A stretch of DNA of 64,000 nucleotides from Tritrichomonas musculus (lineage: Eukaryota; Parabasalia; Tritrichomonadida; Tritrichomonadidae), in NCBI GenBank assembly GCA_039105265.1, contig JAPFFF010000006.1, forward strand, positions 5,828,001-5,892,000, read 5' to 3'. The position numbers were made by a program, and so were the translations under genes. The notes beneath the pieces were generated by a model, which was given only the letters and a program-made list of their open reading frames with translations, searched no databases and was not told the origin of the DNA. Of this stretch, positions 43,179 through 53,397 are shown in pieces; within the stretch, counting starts at the first letter, position 1; each line of letters starts with the position of its first letter.

Positions 43179-43559
43179 AATTTATTTTTATTTGGTTTCG
43201 TTATTGTATTTTGTAAATATTTATTTTATTTCCTAATATTAATTATGCATCATCAATTTGCATTTTATGAAAGATATCTACAACATTGACATTATAAAAT
43301 CTATTTTTAAATCAGTTTTACTTTCTCATCGTAAGGTAAAGAACAAAAAAGCTAAAAATAGCAAAAACTTTTTCTGAAGAAGAATTCTTTGAATTTATTT
43401 TCAAAGAGTTTTGTTGTATTTTGAAAAGTTTACATGTTTTACATTAGTACTTTTAATATGTAAGTTTGTCATTGTGTATTTTTTAAGTGAAATAATTTTT
43501 GATTTATTTGAGTTAAAAGTTTAGTATTACTTTATCACGCTTCATGAAAATCATGGAAA

Positions 43560-43632
43560 TGGGTTGTAGTTCAATTGGTTAGAATACGACACAGTCATTA
43601 GTCGAGATGTTGGTTCAATTCCAACCAACCCC
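43560..43632 (+). tRNA. tRNA-like gene (copy 5)
   Basis: Identical to copy 1. Confidence 0.55.
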
Positions 43633-44024
43633 TATTATTTTTTCTTTTTTCTTTTTTCTTTTTTTCCTTTTCATTTTCTTTTTTTGTTAAACATTCAAGA
43701 TTAGAGTTTTTTCTTTATTCTGATTAGGATTTATTAATGAATATTTTATCAATGATAAAATAAGATAAAAATCAATGTTTTATTCATATTTAGAAAAATA
43801 TTTATCTATCCTTATTCATATCAATTCAAATTTTTTACACTTTTCTTAGAAATTTTTCAATAAAATTTGATTTAAAATATTTGAATGGTTTATATATTCT
43901 TGACAATTGAAATTTGTAAAAATTTTAATAATGATGAAAAGAAAAAGGAGATAACAAAAAACACTTCATTTTCTTAAAGTGAAGAAGAAGAGAAAGAGAA
44001 AGATTTAAAATCATCAAGAAAAAT

Positions 44025-44447
44025 GTGTCTTGTATAAGGCACTAACAGCTTCACTGATTTAATAAACAAAATAACTTTCATCACAGCGACACAGACCAAA
44101 AATCGAGTGAACGAAGAATGGTCAATCTCCATTGTTAGGAGATAAAATTGTGTCTTGTGTAAGGCACTTTACAGCTACTCTGATTTATTTTAAAAAATAA
44201 CAATTCAAACGGTGACACTGACCAAAAATCGAGTGAATGAAGAATGGTCAATCTCCATTGTTAGGAGATAAAATGGTGTCTTGTGTAAGCCACTTTACAG
44301 CTATTTTATTTAATTTTTAATTTAATTTTCTCCAATAAATAGATCAAAACTTTTGATTCAAAAGAATAAGATAGAAAGGAAACGAAAAATCAATTAAATC
44401 TTCTATTTATTGGAGTACTTGTGTCTTGTATAAGGCACATTTACAGC
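44025..44447 (+). ncRNA. Hairpin-module cluster (unit 6)
   Basis: Four modules, identical by eye to units 2 to 5; the divergence of unit 6 begins further right. Confidence 0.45.
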
Positions 44448-44701
44448 CATTAATTTTTAACTAAAAATTAATTTTTACTTTTCATATTCATTGATATATT
44501 ATTTATAACGCATTTTATTGAATAGACATTTTTCTTATTTTGGTTGAAATGCTTGAATGGTTTATATATTCTTGACTATTGAAATTTAATTAAAATTTTA
44601 AAATGGTGATAATAAAAAAGAGAAAATAATAATGTAAATAAAAAAGCTTGGAATTGATATTTGTCTCATTTTATTCAATCGATTAAAATTGATTTTTTAA
44701 C

Positions 44702-44818
44702 ATGGAAAATTATTTTGAGCTGGAGCAGCCCGGTTTGCTTGATATAATTTCATTACCTGAGATTATTCATACGACGATCACTTTGCTCATACCTGTAATT
44801 GTAGTGAAATTTGCATGA
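44702..44818 (+). CDS. Small 38-codon ORF (unit 6)
   Basis: Same translation as in unit 1; lies in the homogenised half of unit 6. Confidence 0.3.
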   Translation: MENYFELEQPGLLDIISLPEIIHTTITLLIPVIVVKFA

Positions 44819-44935
44819 TTATCCTAACCTTATTCTAAGATAAGTAAGTTATTTGGTTCGATTTCTAGAAGTTTTTTAGGAAAAAAAAAATAAATCACTT
44901 GTAAAGCAATTTTCAAAGAGTAAAATAAATAGAAT

Positions 44936-47578
44936 TTATTTAAAGAAAAGAAAGCATATAAATAAAAAGAAAACTAAAAGTAAAAAATGAATTCTTCTTC
45001 TACCACTAAAAAGATGTATTTTTAACTTAATATAAAAAGGAGCCTGAATCTGTTTTAATGAAATGCAATTCGAAAATGCATCTTGATCAATTTTAATTGC
45101 ATTTGATTGGATAATAACAAATTGTAAAGAAATGCAGTCATTGAATGCATTTTTACCAATTCTTTCTACAGATGTAGGAATTGTCACTCCAATTAATGAT
45201 TTGCACTGATTGAATGAGTAATCTTCAATTGATTTGACTGAATGAGGAATTGAAATACTTGATAATAATTTGCATTCGTTGAAAACAAATGAATCGAATG
45301 AAGTTATTGAGCATGGTTCTTCAAAGAGTATTTCTTCTAATGATACACAGCCAGAAAATGCAAGACTGTCAATTGAAGTTACAGAAGAAGGAATTGTGAT
45401 ACTTCTCAGTGACCAACAATCAGCAAAAGCTGAATATCCAATTGAAATTACTGGTAAAGGAATTGATATTTCTGTTAACGATGAACAGTAACTGAAAGAA
45501 AAATGTCCAATATATGTAATTGATGAAAGGTTTGTATATTCAAAATCTTTATTTGAAGATTCTTCTGTTTGAAATAAATTTGGTTTCAGTGATGAGCATC
45601 CAATTATAGCAACAGATGAATGAATTGATTTATCTGTTAAAGACGAGCAATAACCAAAAGAATTATATCCTAAAAATGTAACAGAAGAGAGCTTTGAACA
45701 ATTATCAAATATTTCATTACTAATTGAAGTCACAGATGAAGGAATTGATATTTTGAGCAATGATGAGCAAAAAGCAAAAGCTTCGCATCCAATTGATGTA
45801 ACAGATGAAGGAATTTGTATTTCAGCTAATGATGAGCAACTAAGGAAAACATGATCACCGATTGAAGTAACTGAAGATGGAATTGATATTTTTGTTAATG
45901 AAAAGCAATTCCAGAAAGAACAAGAATTGATTTTAGTAACAGAAGATGGAATTTGAATGGATCTTAATGATTTACAAAAAGAAAAAGTATTTGCTTCAAT
46001 TTCTTTTATTGGACATTGAAGTTCTATTTCTATCAATGATTTGCAATAAGAAAAAGCTCCTTCCTTGATTGAAGTCACAGATGATGGTATCTTTATTTTA
46101 GTAATTGATAAGCATCTAGAAAATGCACGATCACCAATCGATGTAACTGAAGGTGGAATTTTAATACGATGCAAAGATGAACATTCATAAAAAGCATAAT
46201 CATCAATATAAGTAACAGATGGAGGAAGAATCACTTGTGTTAAAGATGAGCATTGAAAAAAGGAACTTTTTGGAATGTATGTAAAAAAATGTGGAATTGA
46301 AATTTGTCGCAGTTTCTTCAATCCATAAAAATTGAGTTTTTTATCTTGACCATAATTATGAGACAATAAAAAGTAAACAATTGGCAAATTGTTATGATTG
46401 GCAGCTAGAATAATTGAACAATTATAAAATGTTGTTTGAAAATAATTTCCTTCTGAATCATAATGAACATAAGACTCATTTATTTTAAAAGTTTTGTCTT
46501 TCATAATTAACGTGACCAATTCATAATAATTATATTTACTGCAAAATTCCAAGAAAATTGGATCCGAATTGAATTCATCAGGGAAAAAGTTATAGTTATA
46601 ATAATGAAAACAATGATCATAAAAGTTTTCTTTTAAGCATTGTTGATCTATAAAACTCTCATCTAAATAATTGTCGTGAATGTAATTTGCGATTTCATTG
46701 TGATGACATTTAATTGCTTCATAAAAGCATTCTAAATAAGTTTCATCTTTTGGTTTGACTTCATTTTCTTCGAGAAGTCGAATTATTTCTGGATTTCTAC
46801 CATGAATTGCATAAAGCCACAATGAAGGCTCCAATTCAATGTGATTTAATCGTAAGTATTGAAAAATTTGAATGGATCCAAAAAAAGCTGCGTATTCAAT
46901 TAATGTAGTTTTCCTCTTTCGCAGAAATGGATTGGTTTCAAATATTGATTGATGTATTATACTTGATAATGAAATATTGTTTTGATTTACATAGATGACG
47001 AATTCTTGAATTTTATCGTTTCGAATCAAATGGCAAATGTGTGTTTCATTTTCTCCAATTCTACATTTTTCTAGCCAGGTATCAAAATCGTAAGAAAATT
47101 TTTTTGAAAATTTAGATTCAATTCTTTTTATCTTTTTTTTGCTAATGCCTTTTTTTAATATGGGATAAAAATAATATATGTATTTCATCGAATTATATAA
47201 TTTTTTTCTATATAAATATGTTAAAACGGATTTATCAATTGTAATGATGTTTTTTTCAAAAAGAAAACGAAGAAAAATTAAATTATTGCCAAATGTATTT
47301 AACAAATCTAAGCTTGAAAAAAGAATTTTGATGTCATCTCGTAGATGTGAAAAAATAAGATCAATTTTTTTGAGAAAATCGATTGTCCTATAATGATTTT
47401 TTAAAATTTTAGATATACAATTAAGAAATAACGTTAATTCTTCTCGATTTTCATGAAAATTTTGTAAAAAACAAATCTTTTTTGATTGTTGGTTTTCGAT
47501 TTCATTATTACATTCAAGAAACTCTGATAGAATGCAATAATCACTTTTCTTATGTTTGATATATTCTCTGATTTGCAT
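44936..47578 (-). CDS. BspA-like LRR/ankyrin protein, copy 6 (diverged N-terminal half)
   Basis: 880 residues with eight substitutions against copies 1-5: I to K in FLKKID, E to D in LRDDIK, S to G in KKGISKK, I to V in VIYVNQ, S to A in EYAAFFG, E to D in FFPDEF, S to T in KDKTFK and K to E in SLIEIEL. All lie upstream of about residue 517. The remaining roughly 360 residues, most of the LRR run and the anchor, are identical. Most changes are conservative and the frame is intact, so the gene looks functional. It is the only visibly distinct variant in the array. Confidence 0.9.
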   Translation of the reverse strand: MQIREYIKHKKSDYCILSEFLECNNEIENQQSKKICFLQNFHENREELTLFLNCISKILKNHYRTIDFLKKIDLIFSHLRDDIKILFSSLDLLNTFGNNLIFLRFLFEKNIITIDKSVLTYLYRKKLYNSMKYIYYFYPILKKGISKKKIKRIESKFSKKFSYDFDTWLEKCRIGENETHICHLIRNDKIQEFVIYVNQNNISLSSIIHQSIFETNPFLRKRKTTLIEYAAFFGSIQIFQYLRLNHIELEPSLWLYAIHGRNPEIIRLLEENEVKPKDETYLECFYEAIKCHHNEIANYIHDNYLDESFIDQQCLKENFYDHCFHYYNYNFFPDEFNSDPIFLEFCSKYNYYELVTLIMKDKTFKINESYVHYDSEGNYFQTTFYNCSIILAANHNNLPIVYFLLSHNYGQDKKLNFYGLKKLRQISIPHFFTYIPKSSFFQCSSLTQVILPPSVTYIDDYAFYECSSLHRIKIPPSVTSIGDRAFSRCLSITKIKIPSSVTSIKEGAFSYCKSLIEIELQCPIKEIEANTFSFCKSLRSIQIPSSVTKINSCSFWNCFSLTKISIPSSVTSIGDHVFLSCSSLAEIQIPSSVTSIGCEAFAFCSSLLKISIPSSVTSISNEIFDNCSKLSSVTFLGYNSFGYCSSLTDKSIHSSVAIIGCSSLKPNLFQTEESSNKDFEYTNLSSITYIGHFSFSYCSSLTEISIPLPVISIGYSAFADCWSLRSITIPSSVTSIDSLAFSGCVSLEEILFEEPCSITSFDSFVFNECKLLSSISIPHSVKSIEDYSFNQCKSLIGVTIPTSVERIGKNAFNDCISLQFVIIQSNAIKIDQDAFSNCISLKQIQAPFYIKLKIHLFSGRRRIHFLLLVFFLFICFLFFK

Positions 47579-47693
47579 ATCTTTATATACATAATCTATG
47601 ACAAACGAACTATGTCAATTTTGATTTGTAAAATTCAAAAAGTATTCAAAAAAAAAATTTTCAATTTAGATAGAGTAATAGATAAATAAAATT

Positions 47694-47885
47694 ATGAAAT
47701 TAAATTTAATTACGATAGAATCCTCTACTTTGGTGATGGCATTATTACCAAAGAAATTGGATAATTTGACTTTTTCAGAATTGGTAGCCAAATATGTATT
47801 GAAAAAAAATGAATCATTAAATAAAAAGATTTCAGAAAGTTTTAATCATCTAAAAAATTTTGATATGCTTATATCAGAAGCGTAA
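47694..47885 (+). CDS. Small hypothetical protein of 63 residues (unit 6)
   Basis: Nucleotide sequence appears unchanged although the promoter A-run just upstream is two bases shorter and flanking DNA has substitutions. Confidence 0.45.
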   Translation: MKLNLITIESSTLVMALLPKKLDNLTFSELVAKYVLKKNESLNKKISESFNHLKNFDMLISEA

Positions 47886-48265
47886 AATTTATTTTTATTT
47901 GGTTTCGTTATTGTATTTTGTAAATATTTATTTTATTTCCTAATATTAATTATGCATCATCAATTTGCATTTTATGAAAGATATCTACAACATTGACATT
48001 ATAAAATCTATTTTTAAATCAGTTTTACTTTCTCATCGTAAGGTAAAGAGCAAAAAAGCTAAAAAAAGCAAAAACTTTTTCTGAAGAAGAATTCTTTGAA
48101 TTTATTTTCAAAGAGTTTTGTTGTATTTTGAAAAGTTTACATGTTTTACATTAGTACTTTTAATATGTAAGTTTGTCATCATGTATTTTTTAAGTGAAAT
48201 ATTTTTTGATTTATTTGAGTTAAAAGTTTAGTATTACTTTATCACGCTTCATAAAAATAATGAAA

Positions 48266-48338
48266 TGGGTTGTAGTTCAATTGGTTAGAATACGACACAG
48301 TCATTAGTCGAGATGTTGGTTCAATTCCAACCAACCCC
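48266..48338 (+). tRNA. tRNA-like gene (copy 6)
   Basis: The tRNA-like part is identical to copy 1, but the bases just upstream (ATAAAAATAATGAAA) and the T/C-rich tract downstream carry changes. Confidence 0.55.
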
Positions 48339-48735
48339 TATTATTTTTTCTTTTTTCTTTTTTCTTTATTTCCTTTTCATTTTCTTTTTCGTTAAACTTT
48401 CAAGATTAGAGTTTTTTCTTTATTCTGATTAGGATTTATTAATGAATATTTTATCAATGATAAAATAAGATAAAAATCAATGTTTTATTTATATTTAGAA
48501 AAATATTTATCTATCCTTATTCATATCAATTCAAATTTTTTACACTTTTCTTAGAAATTTTTCAATAAAATTTGATATAAAATATTTGAATGGTTTATAT
48601 ATTCTTGACATTTGAAATTTGTAAAAATTTTAATAATGATGAAAAGAAAAAGGAGATAACAAAAAACACTTCATTTTCTTAAAGTGAAGAAGAAGAGAAA
48701 GAGAAAGAGAAAGATTTAAAATCATCAAGAAAAAT

Positions 48736-49032
48736 GTGTCTTGCATAAGGCACTGACAGCTTCACTGATTTAATAAACAAAATAACTTTCATCACAGCGA
48801 CACAGACCAAAAATCGAGTGAATGGCAAATGGTCAATCTCCATTGTTAGGAGATAAAATGGTGTCTTGTGTAAGCCACTTTACAGCTATTTTATTTAATT
48901 TTTAATTTAATTTTCTCCAATAAATAGATCAAAACTTTTGATTCAAAAGAACATGGTATAAAGGAAATGAAAAATCAATTAAATCTTCTATTTATTGGAA
49001 TACTTGTGTCTTGTATAAGGCACATTTACAGC
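48736..49032 (+). ncRNA. Shortened hairpin-module cluster with three modules
   Basis: Modules begin at 48736, about 48869 and about 49006. One of the two GACCA-type module pairs has been deleted, joining the first CACAGACCA to the second half. The first module reads TTGCATAAGG. The 14-bp inverted repeat before the last module is kept with one mismatch (TTATTGGAA). The next bases, to 49340, do not match the unit: the LRR gene and both small ORFs are missing and about 250 bp of unrelated A+T-rich DNA lies there. Confidence 0.4.
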
Positions 49033-49340
49033 TATTAATTTTTAATTAAAAATTAATTTTTAATCAATTTTTACTTTTCATATTCATTGATAAATTTTTT
49101 TTGTTTTATACTTTATTGAAATGTCAATGTTCCAGGATTTTTTAAAATTAAATTGTTTTTAATATTTCAACAATAACTCATATCTTTTATGAAGGATTTG
49201 GATTTGAAATCCAATAGATTAAACCTTAATGTGATTTTATATTCATTATATGCAGAAAGTCTAGCATCATGCATCATTTTGGATATATTTGAATATAATA
49301 ATTAAGAATTATGTATTTATGCTCATGTAAAAAATGGAAA

Positions 49341-49413
49341 TGGGTTGTAGTTCAATTGGTTAGAATACGACACAGTCATTAGTCGAGATGTTGGTTCAAT
49401 TCCAACCAACCCC
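49341..49413 (+). tRNA. tRNA-like gene (copy 7, outside a full unit)
   Basis: Identical to the other copies although its upstream flank is unrelated. The match to the array resumes about 9 bp before it and continues to 49616, where inserted DNA begins. Confidence 0.55.
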
Positions 49414-49616
49414 TATTATTTTTTCTTTTTTCTTTTTTCTTTATTTCCTTTTCATTTTCTTTTTCGTTAAACTTTCAAGATTAGAGTTTTTCTTTATTCT
49501 GATTAGGATTTGTTAATGAATACTTTATCAATGATAAAATAAGATAAAAATTAATGTTTTATTTATATTTAGAAAAATATTTATCTATCCTTATTCATAT
49601 CAATTCAAATTTTTTA

Positions 49617-50113
49617 ATAGGTGTGGCGATCGGAAGTGAAGTGTCAAAAAATTGAAATCGAACTTAAAAAATCCATAGATCATAAATTCAACCAATTAAT
49701 TAAATGTTGCATCATATATTGATTATATATTTTGAATAAAAAATAAAATTATATGTGCGGAATTTAAGATATAAAATAAATGATTTTTTCATTCAATTTA
49801 AAGACATGTTATATAAAAAATATGATTTGTTTTAAGCTTTATATAAAAAATTTATAAGCCATTCGCATATTAAACCATTTGAATATTTTTAAATAGCTTA
49901 AAATTATCAGGAAAAAATATTGAAACTTACAAAATAATAAATATAATATTATATTTTATATCATTTCAAATAAATCAATCAAGAAATTGGAGAAAGCAAT
50001 TTATAATGTTCTATAGTATAGGAATAAACAATTTTTTTTAATTCATTATGAATAAAAAATATAAATTATTTATCCCAATTCATTCAAAACTGGCAAAAAC
50101 GAATTGACTTTTG
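49617..50113. mobile_element. Possible 0.5-kb insertion in the degenerate array end
   Basis: The array sequence stops after TTTTTTA (49610-49616), and TTTTTTA recurs at 50114-50120 just before the target of the next element. That would fit an insertion with a 7-bp duplication, but the target is low complexity. The left end (ATAGGTGTGGCGATCGG) is unusually G-rich; no inverted ends are visible. No gene is seen. Confidence 0.3.
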
Positions 50114-50127
50114 TTTTTTACACTTTT

Positions 50128-51686
50128 AAAACCCCTAACATTTTGGTTTTTGTGATAAAATGAATATTTATTTATGCATTTGTTTTCTATATATAATATT
50201 AAACAAAAGTTAATTTAACAATATTGCCAATAAATGCATTGTTAAAGAGATATTTAAATGATTATTTAAAAAGTATTTTGTTTCTTTATATTTCCTATAT
50301 TATCATACTTATATAAGATATTAGCACTGTTATAAATAATACTTATTTATTTATTTTTAATATATTAGGAATTTTAAAATGAAAATAACTAAAAATTAGA
50401 TATATATATTAATTAAAAATATAATATATTTATATAAAATGTTATATTATAAAAAGATATATATAATCTCTAACTATGATATATTTAATAATATAAAAAT
50501 ATTTCAAATCTAAATAATCATTATATACAAAAAAGCTCGTTTTTCTAACCCGGTAGCTCAAATATTCTGAAGAGCAATTCAAAATAACTCGTTTTTCTAA
50601 CCCGAAATGCTCAAATATTCAATTAAATTTCTGATTATTATTTTAAAAATAAATAAAAAAATTTTTAGTTATCTATTATAACATAACCAATTTTCAACAT
50701 AAAATTTAATTGAATCTCTATTATCTTGACATATTAATGATTTTATATTTATTTACTTTTTTATTAAACATTAAAAAAAGATATTACATTAAATAAAACA
50801 AAATTTATTTTATGATTTTAGAAAAGATCAAAAATTAAGATAATATTTGAAGAACTAAAATCATTTAAGTTGCCAAAATAATTAAAATTCTTTTATTTAT
50901 TGAATTCATATTTATTCCATTTATTTTGGAATAATAAATCAGAACTCTAGATGTGTTCATTTATCATTACACAAAAATTGAGTTTAATACAACCATGTTT
51001 ATAGATTATGTTATGTTCACCATAGTTAATAAGATTTTAAGTAAATAATTACAAATAAATTTCTAAGCATCGGTAAAATCTATTAAACATATAAACAGTG
51101 AAATGAACCACTGAAAATATACTAGTTTTCGAATATTTCATTATATCTTGCTAAAAAATTTATTAAAAATCATTTAAAAGAATTAATAAATATATAATAT
51201 TAAAAATATATTTATTAACATCATATATTACAAATTAATGATTATTTCATTTATATTTGGAATATAACATTTAATTCTTTCGATTATTTTTGATTTTAAC
51301 TTTTGGAATTGGATTAAGTGTTAAATATATAAATTAATCAAGCAAATATTTTTAACAAGTTTTAATTATTTCAAAAGTTTTTAAAACTGATGATCATAAA
51401 ATTTCGGTTTAACGAAAATTTAAACGAAAATGCATCTATCCTATAGTTATACAATGGATATACTAATGTTTAACCAGAAGACATTGTAATTCTATTTCTG
51501 ACATATAATATTGCAAATATTAAGATTTTAATTTCAAAAAATCTGATTGAAATTATCCTATAAATATCAATATAATGTGAATAAGCATAATATATATTTT
51601 AAATTAAGTAAATATAATCTTTTGTTGAGATAAAAATATTTTACAGGTATCGATGAAAAATTGTAAACGGTAATGTTAGGGGTTTT
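50128..51686. mobile_element. Non-autonomous DNA transposon with 15-bp TIRs and 7-bp target duplication
   Basis: The left end AAAACCCCTAACATT (50128-50142) is the exact reverse complement of the right end (51672-51686). CACTTTT flanks both sides (50121-50127 and 51687-51693), and the array sequence TTACACTTTTCTTAG is what would remain if the element were removed. It is 1559 bp and A+T-rich with no credible ORF. Near 50536 and 50588 it contains a direct repeat of about 32 bp. Confidence 0.7.
50536..50620 (+). repeat. Direct repeat inside the 1.56-kb element
   Basis: CTCGTTTTTCTAACCCG followed by GCTCAAATATTC occurs at 50536-50567 and 50588-50620 with small differences between the two halves. 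It is a possible binding site pair. Confidence 0.6.
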
Positions 51687-51911
51687 CACTTTTCTTAGAA
51701 ATTTTTCAATAAAATTTGATTTAAAATATTTGAATGGTTTATATATTCTTGACATTTGAAATTTGTAAAAATTTTAATAATGATGAAAAGAAAAAGGAGA
51801 TAACAAAAAACACTTCATTTTCTTAAAGTGAAGAAGAAGAGAAAGAGAAAGATTTAAAATCATCAAGAAAAATGTGTCTTGCATAAGGCACTAACAGCTT
51901 CACTGATTTAT
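51687..51911 (+). repeat. Displaced fragment of the array unit
   Basis: After the insertions the array sequence resumes at CACTTTTCTTAG, includes the 24-bp upstream motif (about 51730) and the first hairpin module (51874-51898), then stops at CACTGATTTA. It is the right-hand limit of array sequence. Confidence 0.8.
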
Positions 51912-51958
51912 TAAATCATGATATGATAAGATCAGTGGTTCGATTCCACTTGTAAGCA
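51912..51958 (+). tRNA. 3' part of a tRNA-like sequence joined to the array end
   Basis: T arm AGTGG-TTCGATT-CCACT (51934-51950) carries a perfect box B, followed by a seven-base acceptor strand TGTAAGC, A, and a T9 run. No matching 5' half (GCTTACA) is found; it appears replaced by array sequence at about 51911. Identity of the tRNA is uncertain. Confidence 0.45.
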
Positions 51959-52420
51959 TTTTTTTTTCCAAATCAAGGGATTTTTTTTTTTGAAACGCCA
52001 TTATGTAATTTTCAATTTATTATCGTTCATTTCTTTATGTAAAATTAACTTCAATTCAAATAAGTTAATACCTGAATGAAATTGTTGAAAAGAACCCAAA
52101 AGAATCTTATCAATATTATAAAATATGGGTTTGATACAAGAAAATTAGAATTTTTACTCAAGAAAAGAATAATTTTTAATAATTATGATCAACTTTTCCA
52201 GAAGAAAAAAGAATTGATTTGGAAAAAAAGATGAATTCAAAAAAAAAAAAAAAAAGCTCTCAAAAAGTGAAAAGATTACTATTAAAAAGAGAAATGCTTT
52301 TATGATCATTGATATCCAATTGTTTAGTTTGTATAATAAAAATTAATAGTTTTTTAATGGCCTTTATTAATTGGCGTCAAGCGAGGATGAGCCAAAAGAT
52401 ACATCATAGAAAACTGAATA
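51959..52420. other. Gene-free spacer
   Basis: A+T-rich DNA with an A16-type run near 52236-52253. No gene, repeat or RNA feature that I can support. Confidence 0.4.
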
Positions 52421-52699
52421 TTATATTTTGGTTTCATCAAAGAGTAAGAAATTATCATTTATCTGTACATCAAAATCATCAACATCAAACTCTATTGAAT
52501 TCTAAAAATCATCAAATGCAGAATCATCATAATTAAAAAAATCATCAAATGCAGAATCATCAAAAATAACAAATTCATCAAATGCAGAATCATCAAAATT
52601 AACCAATTCATCAAAAGCAAAATTATCATCATGTTCATTATCATCAAGCGCGTTATTTTCAATTGGATAAGCACGTCGTATGTATTTACTGTGATTTTA
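52421..52699 (-). pseudogene. Fragment of an acidic-repeat protein, stop-containing
   Basis: One minus-strand frame reads from about 52699 to a TAA at 52421-52423 with one internal TAG at 52502-52504. It begins NHSKYIRRAYPIENNALDD and contains three FDDSAFDDF-like repeats, followed after the stop by further Asp/Phe-rich sequence. No start codon is present. The upstream end coincides with the palindrome at 52695-52715 and the presumed left end of the Maverick. It may be the 3' end of a host gene cut by that insertion (inference). The repeats could also simply be low complexity. Confidence 0.3.
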
Positions 52700-52715
52700 G
52701 GACTTCGTCCTAAAA
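52695..52715. repeat. Perfect short palindrome near the presumed Maverick end
   Basis: TTTTAGGAC (52695-52703) and its exact complement GTCCTAAAA (52707-52715) are separated by TTC. It lies between the acidic fragment and the Maverick's subterminal repeats and may mark the element end or a terminator. Confidence 0.5.
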
Positions 52716-52911
52716 CCCCAGTAACTCAAGAATTTAAAATCATAACTTTAAACCCGAACATATTATTTAATTTTACAACACCACTGATTCATCACCCCTT
52801 CATAAATGATTTTCATAAATTTCATCCTCAAATCTCAAAAGTCAAATATTGAAAACATAAATTTTATACGTAAATGATTAAATTTATTTTAATTAAAATG
52901 AAAAATATTAA

Positions 52912-53085
52912 AGCAGCAAATTGAATGAAAAAAATTTTAGCAGCAAATTGAATGAAAAAATTTTAGCAGCAAATTGAATAAAAAAATTTTAGCAGCAAAT
53001 TGAATGAAAAATATTAAAGCAGCAAATTGAATGAAAAAATTTTAGCAGCAAATTGAATGAAAAAGCAGCAAATTGAATGAAAAAA
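52912..53085 (+). repeat. Subterminal tandem repeat, seven copies
   Basis: AGCAGCAAATTGAATG recurs seven times at about 20-33 bp spacing, separated by A/T-rich spacers such as AAAAAATTTT. It lies before the first Maverick gene. Confidence 0.85.
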
Positions 53086-53145
53086 TGCAAAATTGAAGGT
53101 GATTTTACGGTTATTATTTTAGAAATTTTTTCATAAAATTTTTTT

Positions 53146-53252
53146 AAAATCCGTTATTTGCAAAAATGCATTAATTGAATACTCTCACAAATTATAAAAT
53201 TTTAAAAAATCCGTTATTTGCAAAAATGCATTAATTGAATACTCACACAAAT
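53146..53252 (+). repeat. Two direct repeats, 60-bp period
   Basis: A 47-bp sequence containing ATCCGTTATTTGCAAAAATG occurs at 53146-53192 and 53206-53252 with about one difference. It belongs to the Maverick left end and may be a binding site array. Confidence 0.85.
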
Positions 53253-53328
53253 CGAAAAAATTTTTATAAATAAACGTTCACCACAAATTATAAAATTATT
53301 TTATCATAGCATTTAGACAAAATATTTT

Positions 53329-53397
53329 TTATATCACATGTCTCAAAAAAATAAATCTAATTTTATTTTAATTTAATTTTTTATCTAATATAAAAAT
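53329..53397 (+). promoter_or_regulatory. Maverick upstream motif before the 160-residue gene
   Basis: The block runs from TATATCACATGTCTCAAAA to ATCTAATATAAAAATATG, ending in the start codon. It is duplicated almost intact before the polymerase gene. It contains no host-type initiator directly before the ATG. Confidence 0.5.

Larger units (their letters stand above)
20337..49616. repeat. Tandem array: six 4709-bp units plus degenerate partial units at the right
   Basis: The 880-codon gene recurs at exactly 4709-bp intervals six times, as do its flanking small ORFs and tRNA-like sequence (five at exact spacing, the sixth shifted by a few bases). Order within a unit on the + strand: hairpin-module cluster, 38-codon ORF, LRR gene (-), 63-codon ORF (+), tRNA-like gene, about 250-bp spacer. 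Units 2 to 5 look base-for-base identical. Unit 1 diverges only at its outer left side (before about 20900, apart from one A in a homopolymer near 26045). Unit 6 is identical left of about 46029 and carries scattered substitutions to its right. Beyond 47.9 kb the array decays into a tRNA-like plus three-module piece and a further tRNA-like copy with no LRR gene. The pattern points to homogenisation by unequal exchange. Confidence 0.95.

Noticed and set aside
52309-52536. 75-codon plus-strand frame with His/Gln-rich tail
   Set aside because: It is antisense to the acidic-repeat fragment; the His-rich tail is the complement of GAT/TTT codons.
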